Positions 32,063 through 43,749 of a stretch of DNA of 64,000 nucleotides are shown here, in pieces. Both the position numbers and the translations under genes were made by a program. This DNA comes from Bostrychus sinensis (lineage: Eukaryota > Chordata > Actinopteri > Gobiiformes > Eleotridae). Below the pieces are notes generated by a model. The model searched no databases. It was not told the DNA's origin and saw only the letters and a program-made list of their open reading frames with translations. Position 1 is the stretch's first letter. Each line of letters starts with the position of its first letter. The DNA is taken from contig CM036240.1 in the NCBI GenBank assembly GCA_020698575.1, positions 21,330,711 through 21,394,710 of the forward strand. The letters are read 5' to 3'.

Positions 32063-35020
32063 CAATGTAACACAACCTCTGCCCCACGCTGAATGCTTGT
32101 CCACCTTACATTGTGTTTTAATTACTTTCTCCAGATGGGGTGGTATTGTTGGTATTTGGTTTATCAGCATAAAATGCATTTCATCACTATCCAAACATTT
32201 TACCTCATTTCCAAGAACATATTGAGAAAGAAATAAGAAATATTGTAAGACTTTGTTTTGCAAGAACTATGCACGTACAGGTGTACTTCTCATTGCAATG
32301 CGTGCTCAAAAGCTTTGATAAATGAGAGGCAAATGTGCAGAGTCTGGCTCAATACTGGGTTTCTCAAAAAGCAATGATCATTTGTTGCTTTAGAAATGAT
32401 TAGTCTGCATCTTAGAAAGCCTTTCTCTCTGTAGATCTGTATTGTCAGGGCAGATATGACTGACAGATTGGTCCGTGTGTTGTCATTTAAAACTTAAAGC
32501 AAGCACTCAAGGAGCGGCTGAAACAGGAAGTCATCAGTCAGTGCAGCTCTGTAGCTCTGTCATGCATCATCCCACCTTTGACTCTATCACTTTCTTGAGT
32601 CAGCCTCGGCCAATCACGATGCATAACGTTTCAGGAGGGGTCAAACTTTATGACCTATGGAGAATGTGAAATGGCACTGTGAGAGTTTACCAATGGCAGA
32701 ACTATACCTGTATGTTGGTGTAACATTAGAAGGTGCTCACAGTCCTGCCTCAGTGAATTACCTGCGGACATAATGACGGATGACTGCAGATCAAGAAAGT
32801 CATCTATTTCTGCACTGATGGCTGAACCTCCTTTCTCAACTTCAGCGCAGAGTTTGGGTCATTTCCATTTCCACAACTGAAGATAATGTGCCAAACATAA
32901 TGCAAATTCAACTCCTTCTGTGATTTCTCTTTTCACTGAGAATATGGCAGAAATATTAAGCTAAGAAAATATTAGAAAGTCAGCACATGGTAAACAGAAT
33001 TCAAAACTGCATTGGCACTTCATTACATGTGCAAGCAAATTTATATTCACAACCCAAGCCTGTGTTAACATTTATGAATGTGAAGAGCAAAGCCAATTAG
33101 AAGTATTCCTCTATGTGACATGGTTGGGAGTATTTATGGTTTGGCAGTATTGAGTTACAGCTGAAACTCTGTACCGAGAGCTTCATTAAGAGTGAATTCG
33201 AGCAGTGAAAGGTCCAAAAAAGTCCTGGTTTCTCTCCTTCAGAAATCCAAAGAATCCGCCTCTTATTCCACAAGGTAAAGTGCAACAGTTCCTTGTGGTT
33301 TGTGAGTGAATTAATCATGATGATTAATTGGCTTTCAGGTTAAATATCCAGTGAGTGATGTCAGGCTGCCAGGCGTTGGGCCCAAATTGACAGGCCTTTA
33401 AGGAGAAGCAGATTGATTTACACAGCACCTAATGAATCCCCCTTCGTCCACGAGGGGAGCAAAGGTAAACAGCTCTTTTCTCTGGCTGCTTCTTTCATGC
33501 CCCTGGTGTAGCAACTCTTACGCTGCATCAATCACTAACAGGATTCTGGTGCTATAGATGTTTCTTGGCCCTTAACATTAACAACGGAACATTACGATTA
33601 ATATTGAAAGTTAATCATGGTTGATGTTTATCCAAGTAAATAATTTTGAACTTGGAAAATAATATTCAGTTCAGTTCTCACAACTTAAAATAATGCAAGA
33701 TACTAGGTGTGTCCAGACAGTAATGAGAGGAATATTTTAAATATTATTACAATGCTCCAAGCTATTTTTTCACTGGAAGTCTTCAAATGAGTAGTAGTGC
33801 AGTGACTCTTTGGGCATTATTCACGCTCAAAATGAGTGTGAACCATTTTTCATCATCTTGCTACCAAAAATATCTATATAGTATCACACTGCATACTGGG
33901 CTTCCATTTAGTGAAGTGGTTAGTTCCTAAACTTTGTTGGGGGAGGTCAGGGGTTATGGGCCACCAAGAGTTGCCCAAAACTCCAGACACAGCATCCCAA
34001 GTTACCATTGTAAATAATTCTCTGTGGTAACCTTTAAAAAAAGAGAGCAGTCTAAATGGATTTTCTTTTTGTCTATATTGGAAACCAAAAGCACTCAAAA
34101 ATAAAATTCAAATGTGTTTCTAAACAATGAACAATGAAATGATATCCTCTATAGATTTTTTATTTATTTATTTCTCCATTTAAATCATCTTTTACAGCTT
34201 ATTTGTAATTTCTCCTGATTCTTTGTCACACTCTCTCGCCCTGACACCTGCATCTCCACTCTAATAAATGAGCTTTCACACTTACTATGTTTCATTTTCT
34301 TTCAACAGTGCCACTTGTACGTCTTGCTTATTTTCCCGCAAAATTTCATAATAGCAATTTCCCATCTCAGGCTGTTTCTCCGAGAGGTCACGGTTGGTAG
34401 ATAAAGCAGGAGCTGGAGTACTGGCTGCAGTGTTTTGATGTTCGGTGCTACCTATTCCCTTAGTGTAACCCCCCCGAGCCCCTCTGATCCACTCTGCAGC
34501 TCATTAAAACACCCTCTCCACCTCCACATTAGCATCAGAGTCATGGTCAGACTGCTTTGTGTTATAAGGGCGGAAAAACAATATCAATAACAACAACAAA
34601 AACAATAGTAGCCTTTGGTCTGTGGGGGAGAGGAGGAGAGAGGGCTTTGATAAGCTACATCAAAGACCAGCCATGAAGGAGCCTGTGTTTTCATTGCGCG
34701 GATGCCAAGGTCGTCTCTGATCTCACCCGGGCCGTGCACCGTCACCTGGGTGCTGTCCCGGGCCAAGAGGTGAGGCGACAGGTCTACGGGACATGTTCAC
34801 GGGACGGGAAGTCAAACACTGCATCCAACAAAGTGCGTTGATGGGTTAAAGTGGCACATCTGGTTCACACTCATTTGCACCAGCGGTGTGGTACAAGAGG
34901 AACAGTTGTATTCGCTGTATTCTCAGCAATTTTTTTAGTACCTTGCAAATGACTAAAGCAGTCCAACTACTTCCAAAACTTCTGAGATTTTCCTAATTCA
35001 ACTCATACACACTGGAGTCA
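32063..35020. other. gene desert, candidate regulatory sequence
   Basis: No supported genes. Complex, low-repeat sequence at 32480-32870, 33300-33540 and 34370-34800 looks like candidate regulatory sequence; the middle block contains a homeodomain-type palindrome. The rest is AT-rich. Confidence 0.4.
33309..33329. promoter_or_regulatory. perfect homeodomain-type palindrome in a candidate enhancer
   Basis: AATTAATCA and its exact complement TGATTAATT are separated by TGA. Each arm has an ATTA/TAAT core, the recognition core of homeodomain proteins, in a spacing suited to dimer binding. The following 200 bases (to about 33540) are complex and non-repetitive, with TGACAGGCC-type words. Function is inferred. 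Confidence 0.45.
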
Positions 35021-35029
35021 CAATGCACC

Positions 35030-35375
35030 TTTATGCAGTTAGTCCAGAACTCTGCCACCACAGTACATTACAGACCTCATCAAAATTTACACATAATTTT
35101 GTAATTCCTAAGACAAGACTTAAAACCAGGAGAGACTGGTCCTTCTCTGGTCAGCTCCAAATTGTGGAACGCTCATTTTATTGTTTATTTTATTGTTTTT
35201 ACTTATCTATTGCTTTTTTAGTCTGTTTTATTTGATTTTCTAGTTGTTCCTGTTTTAATAGAAACTAGTAAAGTTAAATAGAGTATTTATTTATTGTTTT
35301 ATAATCTTGTGGAGCACTTTGGAAACTCTCTTTGTAAAATGTGCTGTAGAAATAAAGTGGACTGGTATTGATCTG
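35030..35375 (+). mobile_element. LINE 3' remnant (Rex1/L2 type)
   Basis: The left part preserves GTCCAGAACTCTGCCACC (coding sense VQNSAT, the end of a fish LINE reverse-transcriptase protein) and AAATTGTGGAACGC (KLWNA). The right part ends GGAGCACTTTGGAAACTC then TGTGCTGTAGAAATAAAGTG, the typical 3' tail of these LINEs. The middle is deleted and diverged. It is inactive. Confidence 0.65.
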
Positions 35376-35379
35376 TGGT

Positions 35380-38300
35380 AACTGAGGAGGATTATAGTGT
35401 GCTGAAATGGGGATAACAATGTGTATTTGGATTATAGCAGATCGATTAAATATTTAATATTTGGGTACTAATAATATGTATTGTATATGATTAATACTAA
35501 CTGATTATCAAATAAGCAAAAAAACAAAAACAAAATGCCACTTTATAGCACACCGAAACGTACACAAATTTGGATGCCCTGACTTTTGCTTTTTTTTATT
35601 TTATTTTTTTTATTAGATGGCCTAAGTTAATGAATTTAAATACACATGGTGAAATGTGGCTGGAGAGCAACATAAAATGGTTGGGAGGGTACACTGCCCC
35701 AGGCTAGCGGTGGGATGCACCACAGTTGATACATTAATGAGTGCCGCTCATGTAGGTATAATGATTCTTCTTTGACCATAGCAAGTGCCACCAATGGTTT
35801 AGAGTGTAGAGTTTGCTGACTCCTGGCATAGATGATTTAATATTTATCCAGCTTCTCTTTGCTTTCTTTTCAGGATTGATTCACTGTTAACAAGTGGTGT
35901 AGAGCAGTCAGGAACTTGATACTGAAGTAAATATGAAACTGTTTTCCTCAAGTAAAATATTATCAAATAGATGACCAAGTTCTCCACCCTTACACTGTTG
36001 TTCAATCTTTTAACCCCAACAGTGGCAGTTCTCTCTTCTGATTGGATAAAAGGAGACAAATACCAAGAAATGTATTCTCTGTTCTGTATCATCCAGACAG
36101 TTATTTATAACCAATATATCTGTGTGTGTTTTCTTCATACAGATGTTAAATAAACAAAAGAGAATAAGAAGAAGAAAATGAATGAATGTCTTGAATGAGT
36201 TAAAGTTGGGATGAAAGTGAATTATGTATTATGGTATGTTGAATCATATTGATTAGTTTATTTAATATGTTCTCTAATGTATGGTTTTGAAAAGCTTGAC
36301 CTTGTGATACAAGTAACAGGTCTCTTCTTAAATAAAATATTTGATAAGCAGTCACACAAGTCCTTGTACCAACATGTACAAATGTACTAAGTGCCATTGT
36401 ACCTGAATGTTAATGAGATAAATGCAGTTTTCTCTCCTTTTCGTCTCAAAAACACACAATGGGAGCTGAGCAGTGTGCGGCGTGTTGATGTGAAACTCCC
36501 TTGACAGAACTTGAAACCTGTTAATTTCCAAAGCTGCGTGGCATCACAACCTGACTGTGTTTGATTATGTTCACTGTATGTTGATTTAATTATGATCCAC
36601 TGTGAGCGCTTGATTGATGTCTCTGTAGCTCTGTTTTGTACATATAGAGGCTGGATATTGACATTATACAGCAACATGCTCAGAGTGCTCTTTTCTGTGC
36701 CGATCTCTGCTGCTCTTATTGTTTTAAACATAAGTACAGTATATCATTGGTGATACAGCCAGTTACTGCCATCAATGTGGCTGCATATTAGGAAAATCAT
36801 GCAATATACAAAAACATGTTTGAATGAAACAAGTTTTCTGTTGCATTGTTATCACATCTAAACTGCTATTAAATAAACTATAAAATTGCAAATGTTAGCT
36901 AAACTTAGCTTGTACAGATAATTAAATGATATCTTCCCTCTTAAGGTATAAAGAGTTGCAATAATGCAGTCTGTTTTATTTTTTTAATTCAATAACACAT
37001 GCTGAGTATTACATGTATAATTAATATTTCTCTACAAATACTTTAATATTACTTAAGTCTGGTCAGGTTTTATTAGAGAAGTCCATTATTGGCAGAGTTT
37101 GACAAGTGTCACTTGATTATTGACAAGTGAAAAATAATAGGTGAGCGTCCAAAACCCTTCACCCTTTAATTGAGTGCACTAAATAGTTCCCTAAATAAAG
37201 CAGCACAGTGATTGAGAGGTTAGGGGCTAAAGAGAATCGGAAACAACCCATGACATCATGGAAGTACATTTAGTTCCATGAGATACAGATATTGCATTTG
37301 CCAATATTGATTCACAATAATACATTTGTTATATATAATGATACATCCCACATTTTCTTACATTGATGAAAAATATCATAGTTGGATAGTGCAAATGAAA
37401 CTGTCTCAGACTCAGGGGTTATGAAACATTTCAGCATTTTGTATCATAATCCTCTTAATATTTCACTATCTGATATTTCCTCCAAACCCACAGAGAAGTC
37501 CTGCTCACTACAGAGCACCTTTATAAATCTATGTGGTTCTGAGAGACCGGTCCATTCACACTGGGGCAGACCCTGGAGGGACTCTGCTGTTTGACTTGGC
37601 CCAGGGCTGGAGCGGGACACAGGGCTGCAGTTGTCCAGAGCCACGGGTTTCAGGGCCAAGGGTATTTCCTGACTACGTTTCACTGTCTTTCTGTTTGTAT
37701 TCAAAGGAGAGCAGTGGAAATCGTGGATAAAACCCATTAGTGCACCAAGATGATTCAGGTACAGCTGAAAGGATATTAAAATTCAAAGCCTCAGTTTCTT
37801 TTTTGCCGTATTTTCTCAGGTGCTAAACATTACACTTGGAAAGGGTTCACCTGTTTTTTGTTGCTGCGAGTGTTGTAAGGAACATGTGTAATATCTGCAG
37901 GGACAAAATACCACAGTTGATAAGAGAAATTTGCTGCATTTGTTTTTTACACATTTGTATTTTCTGCATTTTTAACTTTGAGTACACTATGTCCTTAAGT
38001 TAATTTATTCTGTTAATTCAGATTGATCTTTGTTGTTATTTGAGTTTAGCACAGGTTTGTTGAAAGATGATTTTTCACCTTAGTAAAGACCTGTAGAGTT
38101 TTTTTTAATCCATGCTTGAACAATTGTTTTTGCTATTCTTATGAAGATGAACTGAATATATAACAAAAAAATTTAATAACTGTAACTTTATTTAACTGTA
38201 ACTGTAACTTTTTGATTGTCTTATCAATGTTTTCAGGTGCATTATTTTGTCATGCATAAACACATTTTAGCTTTTTTCTTGTATGAAGCAGTTGCATGAA

Positions 38301-38915
38301 CATTTTCTAAGTTTTCTGTTAAGCTTTTTGAATTCAGTTTGTTCATTACTACATATTTAGGTTGTATTCAATAGATACAAAAAAACAACAACTTTATAAT
38401 TCATTGTCACCACAGCCTTTGAGCTTAAAACAGAACACGGTCTTTTTACCGTTTCTGTGGTGTCGCTGCATACACACTACAAGGCACTATTTAATGTTCA
38501 GACTCAATCCCGATATCTTTGTCCACTTTCCCCAATGTATTTAACATGTTTCTTGTCAGTCTGGCCACTTCCACATTTTCCACCCACTGGGATAAATAAA
38601 TGTAATTTTCACTCACTAACTTCACCCAATCATATCTAATAACCAGCACATCTTTGTAATCGGTGCATATGTCCACCGGGTGTCATAATGTAAGCCCATG
38701 CAGGGAAAGGTAATGAACTAGTGTTTCAGTGGTAAACACCAATTTATGTCTGTTCTACCACAAGTGCACTGTACTAAACTAAAACAGTGGTTTCCAAATA
38801 GTGGGTCTGGGCCAAAAAGTGGGCTACAGGGTGGTTGAGCTTGGTTATAGTTTCAGCATAGAGCTTTTTAAGAAGTCTAAATATTTTGATTACATGATAT
38901 ACAGGTGCCATACCT
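35380..38915. other. gene desert
   Basis: No supported gene. 36400-36730 is more complex than its surroundings, with ATTA cores and TTGATTTAATTATGATC, and is a possible regulatory block. An ACTGTAACTTT-type short repeat occurs at 38180-38215. Open frames show no family resemblance. Confidence 0.4.
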
Positions 38916-38924
38916 ACCGTGCTC

Positions 38925-39240
38925 TTATACCCATTAGGGCAGCATCTTCCAGACCCAGCAACTATGGGCCTGAGGCGTGGTACCCTTGACAATGGCCAGC
39001 TCATCTTAGGGCTGACACAGAGACTAACACAGACAGACATACACTCTCACATTGATTCCCTGTAGGGGCAATTTAGAGTTTCCACTTCTCTGAACACGTC
39101 TTTGGACTGTAGGAGAACTCACAGTAACACGGAGAAGACATGTAGACTACACAGAGAGATCCTGTGTTGGCCAGCCCAAGGATCAAACTCACAACCTCCT
39201 GGCTGAGCGGCAGAATCTCTAAACCTGTAGTAGTAAAATC
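38925..39240 (-). repeat. fish tRNA-related retroposon remnant
   Basis: The block reads GGGCTGACACAGAGACTAAC, GGGGCAATTTAGAGTTTCC, CTTTGGACTGTAGGAGAACT, then GATCAAACTCACAACCTCC and GGCTGAGCGGCAG. This order is the well-known fish retroposon, read with its tRNA-like promoter on the minus strand. It is diverged; family name not assigned. Confidence 0.65.
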
Positions 39241-39399
39241 ATTTTGAAAAATGTGGTTCTGTACAAAAGTGGGCCACAATAAAATCATATGGGATAAAAC
39301 TGGGTCCCAGAATCAACTAAAGAATTCAAGATTACGCAGTGATATAAAGCATCCCACTACATTAAGACTTATAGACCCTAAAACTATTTGACTTTATGT

Positions 39400-40250
39400 T
39401 TCCAAAATTTCAATGAGGACTTTGGAAATGTACCCACTTTGATCATTTCCCCTCCAAACCCCTCCAGTTCCCACTTCCACTTTGTCTTTCTCCGTCTGTC
39501 TCGTCATGGCTGCCTCTGCTTGTGCTTTGAACGCGCAGCAGGGGGTTATGGGTAGAAACTCACGCTGCGCAGGATCTCTCTGACTCAGGGAGAGCTGAAG
39601 GTCAAAGATGCTCGCGATCACAACAGCACAGCGACAACAAAGAAGTTGAATTTAAGGAGTTGAACCTGGAGGATAATATGCATTTGATAATTTAGACCTG
39701 AGATTTTCTGTTAGCACTCAAATGTGTTTCTTTAATTACTCCGACCCTTGACTTGCAAAACCAACACTAAAGAACAAGGACAGAAGAAAATCATCTGTTT
39801 CTTTGAATGGAACACTCCTGGAGCCCAGATGACGTTTTTTTTCCTTTCTTCCTCGCAATTTTTGTTGGAAGCATTTGCATATTTCAAAAGTCTACCAAAG
39901 AAAATAGCTGGGGGGCAGAAATGGCCAATCTGCATATTGAAGACTCAACAGAGGAAGAGGAGTGTGAGAGGGAGGAGGGAAAAGAATTGTCCTGTAAATG
40001 ATTTGAAGATGATTTTTTTTAAAGAAACAATAATGCCAATTAGGTGCCAGTGTTATGCTCATTATGGTGGATTAATGGCAGTATTGACTACAGTTTGAAC
40101 AGATGATTTGCTTTGGTAGAGAGGCTTCTCTTTGGTAAGAGAGCTGTGAGGAACGTGCATCATAAGGAGGCCTCTTCACCCGGCTTCCTTCATGAATAAC
40201 AAATCGAGCTCTGTGACCAGCTAGCACAACACATGAAAAACATTACTGCA
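39400..40250. promoter_or_regulatory. candidate pou3f3 upstream regulatory block
   Basis: Complex sequence 1.7-2.5 kb upstream of pou3f3. It contains a perfect POU octamer ATTTGCAT at 39873-39880 with neighbouring ATTTCAAAAG, AATCTGCATATTG (about 39938) and TGGATTAATGGCAG (about 40068). Short open frames here have no family resemblance. Enhancer activity and autoregulation by POU proteins are inference. Confidence 0.4.
39873..39880 (+). promoter_or_regulatory. perfect POU octamer ATTTGCAT
   Basis: Exact octamer for POU-domain factors, 2.1 kb upstream of the pou3f3 start codon. Short motif, untested. Confidence 0.4.
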
Positions 40251-41272
40251 TTCCCTCCAATGTCTGCTCCTCTCCGCTTTGTGCTGGAACCTGAAAATAC
40301 AGATATTATTTTGCTGTTTCCACCAAGTTTCACTCTGAAGAGTAGACAAACAATAAACAATGAAATACAACATGACATTGTAACAGTTGACAAACAAGTT
40401 AGGTTTGTTATATTCACAGAAGATAAATTATATCATAGTCGTAGGAATAGACTCTTCTGCATGTAATGTCTGTACTTAATGAAATGGGAGACTAAAATCA
40501 TCAGCATTTTCAATAGTTTTAATATGAATTCTTATGTAAAGATATAAGGTTTACAGTGCTCTGTGTTATGGACAGTTAAAGTAATTTTTAAGTTAATTTG
40601 TTCAAATAAACACTTTAAAAACACATTATTTAAAAATTAATTTTGAGAAATACTTGCAGTTAGAGCAGGTATCTGAAAAAAAACACTGCAGCATGTAAAT
40701 TTAAAAAATATAAAATTTAAATTATAATTTGCACAATCTGTAAATTTGGCACCAGAGAACATTAGATGGGGATTTTGTGCATTCTGTGTGTTGTGTGTAA
40801 TACTGAAAAATTACTATTGGTTGTTGTCTTCTGATTCATTTTCACTTAAACAGTATAAAATGTTGAACAATAAATCTGTACCTGACATGGTGAACTGGGT
40901 TACTTTATTTGGAGCATGTTTTATTCTTTCCCAAACGTAAAAGTGAATCCCTTAGCCACGTTTGAGTTTATCATGAGGAAAAAGACACCCGAATGAGTAA
41001 GCTTTTTCCAGTTGAAGACTGCATGGAAAGGAGTTTGCACACTCCTTCAGTGCTCAGCTGTGCGTCCCGTCACGCCACTGTGGCCTTGCTTTTTCCAAGT
41101 GAAAAGCAGCGTGTATTAAGATGCAAGAGGCGTACGGACCCCTGTTCTGGGCAGACTGGTGTATCCTTGACAGTGGCATCTCAAAGCTCTGCGCTCCACA
41201 CAGTCACCGACTGTGTTCAGTGAAGACTTTCACGTCTGTTCAGTAGGTGTGATTTTACTTTTTTAAATATAC

Positions 41273-41278
<6 letters not shown>

Positions 41279-41339
<61 letters not shown>
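41279..41339 (+). repeat. (TTA)n microsatellite, about 20 units
   Basis: Uninterrupted ATT/TTA triplets for about 60 bases, 640 bases upstream of the pou3f3 coding start. Likely length-polymorphic. Confidence 0.95.
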
Positions 41340-41429
41340 GAATTTATTTTATTTTGTCTATTTTTTTTAAGTAGGTTTCTTTATTATTATGTGTTATTAT
41401 TAAACACGTTGTGTGTGTCCCAATGTAGA

Positions 41430-41976
41430 ACTTGTCTTACCCCGGGGGAGACGATGACACTCATTTCTCTCGTTGTGCATTTGTCCAATCAGCGGAAACC
41501 CTGCGCAGCCTTTCTGCTGTAATTGGATGAAGATGGGAAATGAATAGACGCGGTCGAGGCACAACGTAAATACACATCTCTCTGCCTCTCAGCGAGGAAG
41601 ACGCGCGGGACAGAGTGCGTAAAGTGAACTGTTACGGGACCACGGGAGTTTAATGTCGGCCTAATCAGCGTTTTTTTTTTGTTTTTTTTTTTTTTTTGTT
41701 GCTGTTTTTTTTTTTTTTTTTTTCGTGAACGTTTAAAAAGATTGAGAAGTTGGCCTTAAGTGTGGACAAAGGCTGCAACTCAGTGGGTTAACGCTGTAGT
41801 CTCGGGACAAACTTTTAAGTGCTTTATCGGATGTGTTGAGCATGTGAGAGTTCACTGAGACGCCTCTCCAATATTTTTGCTCTGTGAGTCTGGAAAACTC
41901 ACTTGTTATGGATTAGACGGAAGGTAGACTTTGCTTAAAAATCATAAAAGAACACCACACACGTATGCTTTGGGGC
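41430..41976 (+). promoter_or_regulatory. pou3f3 promoter and 5' UTR
   Basis: A CpG-richer stretch holds a CCAAT box (41485-41489, in TCCAATCAGCGG) and an inverted CCAAT box (ATTGG, 41522-41526). No TATA box is evident. From about 41670 to 41723 the 5' UTR has long T tracts broken by single G residues. The transcription start is probably near 41560-41640, judged by distance to the CCAAT boxes only. Confidence 0.5.
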
Positions 41977-43149
41977 ATGGCCGCCGCCACGTCCAGCCCA
42001 TACCTGTCCAGCAGCAGGGTCCTGCACTCCGAGCGGAGGGGAGGCATGCAGCCGGTCACCACTGGGTCCAGCGGCTACCGGCCCGAGCCCCAGGTTAAGA
42101 TGACGCAGAGCGACTTCATGCAGGGCGCTGTAGTGGGGAATGGGAGTCACATGCTCAGCCACCAGTGGGTGACGTCGCTACCTCACGCGGCTGCGGCAGC
42201 AGCTGCGGCCGCGGTGGCAGCGGCAGAGGCTGGATCCGCATGGCCTCCCTGCGCGCCGGTACAAGAGGCAAAAAGAGCCCCGTCCCGCGACGACCTGCAC
42301 GGGAGCTCCGCTCTGCATCACAGGGCGCATCTGGGCGCACACCAGACCCACGCGGGCAGCTGGGGAGGCGGCTCAGCGGCGCATCTTGCGGACTCAGCTC
42401 TAGGATACTCTCAGACAGGCTTTACGGTCAACGGCATGCTCAGTACGCATGGACACAGCCTCCTGCACTCTGGCATAACGCGCGGAGAATCTCCAGAGCT
42501 GGACCACCACCATCACCACAGCCAGCACGCGCACCATACGCACCAGCAGCACCACAGCGTGGCTCACGAGCCACACTCAGACGAGGACACCCCAACCTCC
42601 GATGACTTGGAGCACTTTGCTAAACAGTTCAAGCAACGTCGCATCAAACTGGGCTTCACGCAGGCAGATGTGGGGCTCGCGCTGGGCACGCTCTACGGAA
42701 ACGTGTTCTCGCAGACCACTATCTGTAGGTTTGAGGCGCTACAGCTCAGCTTCAAGAACATGTGCAAGCTAAAGCCACTGCTCAACAAATGGCTGGAGGA
42801 GGCTGACTCCACCACGGGCAGCCCTACCAGCATCGACAAGATCGCCACGCAGGGCCGTAAACGGAAGAAGCGCACGTCTATCGAAGTGAGCGTAAAAGGC
42901 GCACTGGAAAGCCACTTTCTCAAGTGCCCAAAGCCGTCCGCGCAAGAAATTAACGCCCTGGCGGACTCGCTGCAGCTTGAGAAGGAGGTGGTGCGCGTCT
43001 GGTTCTGTAACCGCAGGCAGAAGGAAAAGCGCATGACGCCGCCCGGACTGCCGCGCACACCTGAGGACACATACTCACAGGTGGGCAGCATGGGACCTGA
43101 CACACCATCACCAACCGTGGACTGCAAACGGATGTACAGCGACACGTGA
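41977..43149 (+). CDS. pou3f3: POU3F3 (Brn-1), POU homeodomain transcription factor
   Basis: A single-exon gene, as in all class III POU genes. From ATG 41977 it encodes 390 residues; the start MAAATSSPYL matches the family N-terminus, and this ATG has a better context than the ATG four codons earlier (41965). It contains MQP and VKMTQSDFMQGA motifs, an Ala tract (about 71-83) and a His-rich tract (about 177-193). A POU-specific domain lies at about 203-277 (QFKQRRIKLGFTQADVGLAL) and a homeodomain at about 295-354 with helix-3 RVWFCNRRQKEKR. The tail ends CKRMYSDT. It binds octamer-type DNA and acts in nervous system and kidney development. It is shorter than the mammalian protein because the Gly, Ala, Pro and His repeats are reduced. 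Which teleost duplicate (a or b) cannot be told. Confidence 0.97.
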   Translation: MAAATSSPYLSSSRVLHSERRGGMQPVTTGSSGYRPEPQVKMTQSDFMQGAVVGNGSHMLSHQWVTSLPHAAAAAAAAAVAAAEAGSAWPPCAPVQEAKRAPSRDDLHGSSALHHRAHLGAHQTHAGSWGGGSAAHLADSALGYSQTGFTVNGMLSTHGHSLLHSGITRGESPELDHHHHHSQHAHHTHQQHHSVAHEPHSDEDTPTSDDLEHFAKQFKQRRIKLGFTQADVGLALGTLYGNVFSQTTICRFEALQLSFKNMCKLKPLLNKWLEEADSTTGSPTSIDKIATQGRKRKKRTSIEVSVKGALESHFLKCPKPSAQEINALADSLQLEKEVVRVWFCNRRQKEKRMTPPGLPRTPEDTYSQVGSMGPDTPSPTVDCKRMYSDT

Positions 43150-43719
43150 GAAGGACCCGGACTACTCCAAAAAGATAGTAGTAGACTAAAACAACTTTAT
43201 TATCAAGATCTTTCCTGTTCGCAGTAATTTGCCTGAAACTGTCAGAGGACACTAATGATTCAATACGGACGTCTCACTGCACTATAAACCAGCCTTTGGG
43301 ACAAGACTTCATGAATTCATATCACATAAAAGTCTAGTCTTTAAGGCTGTTGTAACCAAAATGCCACACCTCAATGAGCTGACGCATTTAAAATCTTTGT
43401 AGAATTTTGTAAAATCTCATTGATGCTGCAGTTGTTAATGTCCCATGACTGCACTGTAGTTTGAAGAGTGGACTAACAAGCTTTATTGAAAAGAGTTACT
43501 TTTGAAAGCAATAATTTCTTATTTTTTTGACTTTGTGCAGTGTTATAGTGGCTTTCTGTTGTGCCAAGGTATAGTGTGACTTGTGTTTTCCAAGTTGGGA
43601 ACCTTTTGGATTTATTCTTTTATGTACAATTGTCTGTTATGTATCTTTGTGGGAAAATAGAAGTATTTATTGTTGTTCTTTTCCACTGTGTCTATTTTTA
43701 TGTGAAAGACTAATTATTT

Positions 43720-43725
43720 AATAAA
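43720..43725 (+). terminator. pou3f3 poly(A) signal AATAAA
   Basis: First good AATAAA after the pou3f3 stop, about 570 bases downstream, followed by GT-rich sequence. Confidence 0.6.
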
Positions 43726-43749
43726 TTTGTCATAAAATGTTGATGAGTA

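Noticed and set aside
41965..41976. Upstream ATG as the pou3f3 start
   Set aside because: Its context is poor and the family N-terminus begins at the next ATG (41977).
42165..42605. 146-codon frame within pou3f3
   Set aside because: Shadow of the pou3f3 coding sequence in another frame; Arg- and Pro-rich as expected from GC-rich coding DNA.
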